Shown here: positions 61,251 through 64,000 of the stretch, in pieces
How positions within the stretch are numbered: position 1 is the first letter of the stretch
Layout: each line of letters begins with the position of its first letter
Source: Symsagittifera roscoffensis
Taxonomy: Eukaryota; Xenacoelomorpha; Acoela; Convolutidae
DNA length: 64,000 nucleotides
NCBI RefSeq assembly: GCF_963678635.1
Contig: NC_087063.1
Span: 47,813,220-47,877,219, forward strand
Reading direction: 5' to 3'
Position numbers and translations under genes: made by a program
The notes under the pieces: model-generated
The model's input: the letters and a program-made list of their open reading frames with translations, nothing else
Database searches by the model: none
Told to the model about the DNA's origin: nothing

Positions 61251-62178
61251 AGAATCCAAACCAACTACGACATCCCAGGAATCTCCAAAAACGCCAACGT
61301 CTAGTCAAATAATTCACCCTCCACAATCATCAACATGTATTTCATTTCAAGAAAACCCATTAAATTTTGGAGAAAGGCACACATTATTATCAGAACCTTT
61401 GATACCCGTAGTTCGCCACGCACCTCAAAGCGAACCACAAAACGAACGAACAACAATATATACTCTTCTATCTAACAAGACCTTAATAGAACAAGACACC
61501 CTTGTCAAAATCAAAACCAAACATCTACAAGAGATAGACAAATCATACATCCAAGACGAAACAGAAATTTTACAATTCTCAGAGTTCATTTTAATATATC
61601 CTCATTACCAACACCTAACATTTTGGATCTTTCCAGTAATACAATTCAAAGTAATCCTCCACCATTACAAAAAACTTCACAACAAAACACTCCGAGCTTA
61701 CGTCGGATTACTTAGGATCAAACCCCACATCCAAACAAATTCGTGAAAATCCCTTTAACCCCATTGGATGACACAAGCTTTGACTCAAGGTAAACCAAAC
61801 TCGGTAAACGACCCTATAGATATCTCATCTGATGCATCTTTGTCATTACCAGAAATCTTATCACTACCTTCAACACCTTCAACAAAAAGTCAAATCCCAA
61901 CAACAACAAAACAGACACGTTATTCACAAAGACATACAGGAATACAACATACAAGTCCTTACACAAGACAATTAAACAATTAAATTTGAATGCCAGTAAA
62001 ACTAAAAATTTTTGTACATCACACTCTCCCTCTAGCTTCACTAAATATAACAGCTCAATCATTACCTCCCTTATTTGTCAGAAAAGAAATTATCGATAGA
62101 TATACAGAAAAGACACTAGGAAACAACACATTCTATAACCCACCCATTTTCGGGACTATCCTTCACATCTTTTATTAA
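61251..62178 (+). pseudogene. ORF4 relic of element C
   Basis: Discontinuous matches: STCISFQENPLNF.ERH (about 61330), NDPIDISSDASLSLPEILSLPSTPS (61768-61890), and the C-terminal LNITAQSLPP block (about 62040). Frameshifts between blocks. A Ser/Pro-rich composition is conserved. Confidence 0.55.
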
Positions 62179-64000
62179 TTTTTTTTTCTCCAAACCCTCT
62201 CTCGTTTTTGTTAGAACCAACATCCCATGAAAACCCTTCTCCTCGAACAGGACCACAGGATTTATTAGTCACACACTATGATTGTGAAGAAAATGAACAA
62301 AAAAACACTACATAAACACGCCTTAAGCCTTTAACTCAATGCGTATTCGAACCAGAAGAAATAGAAACAACGAATATAGTAGTGGCACTTTATTCAAAAG
62401 CCCGAGCTGCAACCTTAACAGGATATAAATTCAAAGCAACATTTTCAGAGAAAAAAGTACATTGATCCCAAGTCCCAAATGGAAACATAATTAGACTCGA
62501 TCACAATTTTTTTTATCAAGGCATTATAGAAGGAATTTTACCTTTTAAGCTTGAAGATTGTTAAAACGAATTTCAATGATTAAAGTTAACAAAAAATAAA
62601 GACACACACCAAAAATTGGTAAATTTTCAAATTTTGCCAGACTCTGCACATCAGGCAGATCTTGAAAGATGCCAAGGTTATTTAAAAACAGACTAAAAAT
62701 ACCGGGTCCACGGAGCACATGGACGATTAACTTATGAACTCCATTTTAAAAAAGCTTTACAACGCATTGGAATAAACACATCTTCTAATCGTAAAGCAGA
62801 CACAAAAAACAAAAGATATCAAGAAATAAGGTTTTTTGATTGGAAAATCCAATTGGAAAAAATACAAGTAGCCTGAGATTTAAAAGACTACACAACAATT
62901 TTTCATAGAATATGCTCACTTTGCAAGAATGACCAAGGTTATTGTGAACCAACAACAAGAACACAAGCAACTATTGTTTGGTTCCCCGTAGACACATCTA
63001 CCACGTTTAAAGCTGCAAGAATTCACGCAAGAATGATAAAATTGCATCAGAAGTACTTCATTGAATCAATCCCATATGATTAATTACACCCTGATAAACT
63101 CCGACAAAACAAAATTAGTTTTAGCAATATCGACGGAATAAAACAAAATGACCCGTTTTCAAATTGATTCCGAAACAGTACTCGCTTGCAAATATAAAAT
63201 TCTTGAAACTCTTTATAGTTCTTTATAACACTTTATGAAACACAATATTCCAAAATTCTTATCAAATACGAAAAACGATTTGACATGAAAACAGGAAAAT
63301 TAAAAAGTAAACAATATTTAACCTATCACAATCAAAAATGAGAAAACTCATACATCCCAGTAGCAGTTTTGAAATTCCTGTGTTTTTCAAAACTGCTACT
63401 GGGATGTATGAGTTTTCTCATTTTTATTGTGATATGTTAATTATGGTTTACTTAAGGTTGGAAAACTTTGCCCACAAGACAAAAGCAGTACTAGTTTACA
63501 AGAACTATCACTCATGAACAATACTGTTTTTGGTGCAATTCACTATGACATCCACTTAGACTCGAAATTGGATTACACATTAAGCAGAGTTTTTCTAGAA
63601 ATATCACTATCAGAATTAATAACGCTTCATCACTTATGTGAAATTGAACGAACACAAATTTTACAGTCACTTGCACTTGCAGTATTAAAAACAACTTACC
63701 CAGGATACTTATTATCAAGCAACAGATCAAATTTTGAAGAATATGAAGTATATAATTGATGGTATCACACATGTACGAGTAAAGTATCATCATTATATGT
63801 TTTTGAGGATAAAAGATGTTACAAAGAATCCCTATATTCTAGAAAAACATAGTACTTTTTGTAGAAACCCCTTCTAGACGAAAATATTCTTGGGATACAG
63901 CCGTACCACGTGGATCTGAGAATAGCCACAATGTTGTACAGCTAAATCCAGATGAAGATAAGAATTATCTCCTCACACCATACACTAAATTTATGCCAAC
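62165..64000 (+). pseudogene. env: Env relic of element C, cut by the window end
   Basis: Matches to Env from the signal-peptide region through about residue 575: PRTGPQDLLVTHYDCEENEQK (about 62250), LYSKARAATLTGYKF, RTQATIVWFP, the still-open SLSELITLHHLCEIERTQ block (63514-63759), and PRGSENSHNVVQLNPDEDK at the edge. Numerous stops. A foldback insertion lies at 63308-63450. The strongly kept N-terminal block indicates a conserved Env domain. Confidence 0.75.
63308..63450. repeat. Foldback palindrome inside the env relic
   Basis: Arms 63308-63374 and 63385-63450 are inverse copies, with only a few mismatches or indels towards the ends, separated by a 10-base loop (TTCCTGTGTT). The left arm aligns with env sequence (SYIPVAVLK matches SYIPVNFEK), so the right arm is a new inverted copy, inserted in place of or next to the following env codons. 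Confidence 0.8.

Larger units (their letters stand above)
49904..64000 (+). mobile_element. Element C: old, related LTR element, truncated by the window end
   Basis: Same order as A/B: LTR, primer binding site, ORF1, leader, ORF0, gag, pol, membrane proteins, ORF4, env. It is riddled with stops and indels and has an internal ~1.55-kb tandem duplication. Amino-acid similarity to A/B is roughly 60-70% in conserved blocks, so C is a separate, older lineage rather than a decayed copy of A or B. Confidence 0.85.

Noticed and set aside
1-64000. CRISPR arrays, rRNA or tRNA genes, bacterial operons
   Set aside because: No regularly spaced identical repeats with unique spacers, no rRNA-like GC-rich conserved blocks and no complete tRNA fold were seen; the sequence is eukaryotic in character.

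Overview
The window is AT-rich, repeat-dense DNA from an animal genome, most likely an invertebrate. It holds an LTR retrotransposon/retrovirus-like family with a eukaryotic-style polycistronic layout, a spliceosomal-type intron, a hAT-type MITE with an 8-bp target duplication, a long tetranucleotide microsatellite and diverged interspersed repeats. I see no host protein gene, rRNA, tRNA or CRISPR array. The species cannot be named from the sequence.

Layout. Positions 1-3124 are gene-free flank with an 825-bp inverted-repeat (MITE-like) element at 1613-2437 and a degenerate ~50-bp satellite. Element A (3129-21981, + strand, 18.85 kb) is a Ty3/gypsy-class, env-bearing element with 410-bp LTRs and a 4-bp target duplication (CTTG). 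A 2.8-kb spacer (21982-24818) carries a hAT MITE and an interspersed repeat, here called R. Element B (24819-43727, - strand, 18.9 kb) is a younger copy of the same family with apparently identical LTRs, lying tail-to-tail with A. A microsatellite abuts its 5' LTR. From 44.1 to 49.9 kb there is satellite, an array of R repeats and a ~1.7-kb segmental duplication. From 49904 to the window end runs element C, an older, heavily mutated relative cut off in its env gene.

Gene order, shared by A and B and recognisable in C up to the window end: LTR, primer binding site, small ORF1 (77 aa), a structured ~0.9-kb leader, basic ORF0 (~155 aa), Gag-Pol (apparently one ancestral frame of about 2,740 codons: N-terminal Gag, capsid-like domain, CCHC knuckle, Asn/Arg-rich linker, protease, RT, RNase H, integrase with GPY-type tail), two small membrane proteins, a Ser/Pro-rich ORF4, a large Env-like glycoprotein (872 aa), ORF6 (601 aa, unknown), a short 3'-UTR intron, and a ~1.5-kb non-coding 3' region before the second LTR. 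Four junctions overlap: ORF0/gag by 26 nt, TM1/TM2 by ATGA, ORF4/env by 13 nt and env/ORF6 by ATGA. The 3' genes are therefore packed like a viral genome and probably depend on spliced or subgenomic RNAs and on termination-reinitiation.

Condition. A is broken by several small indels and nonsense changes, although its Env frame is open. B has one 7-bp lesion in gag-pol and one nonsense codon in ORF4, everything else being open. C is a fossil. The most interesting content is the 3' accessory cassette (viroporin-like pair, ORF4, Env with a PTAP motif in its tail, ORF6), together with conserved RNA hairpins, one of which shows a compensatory change between families.
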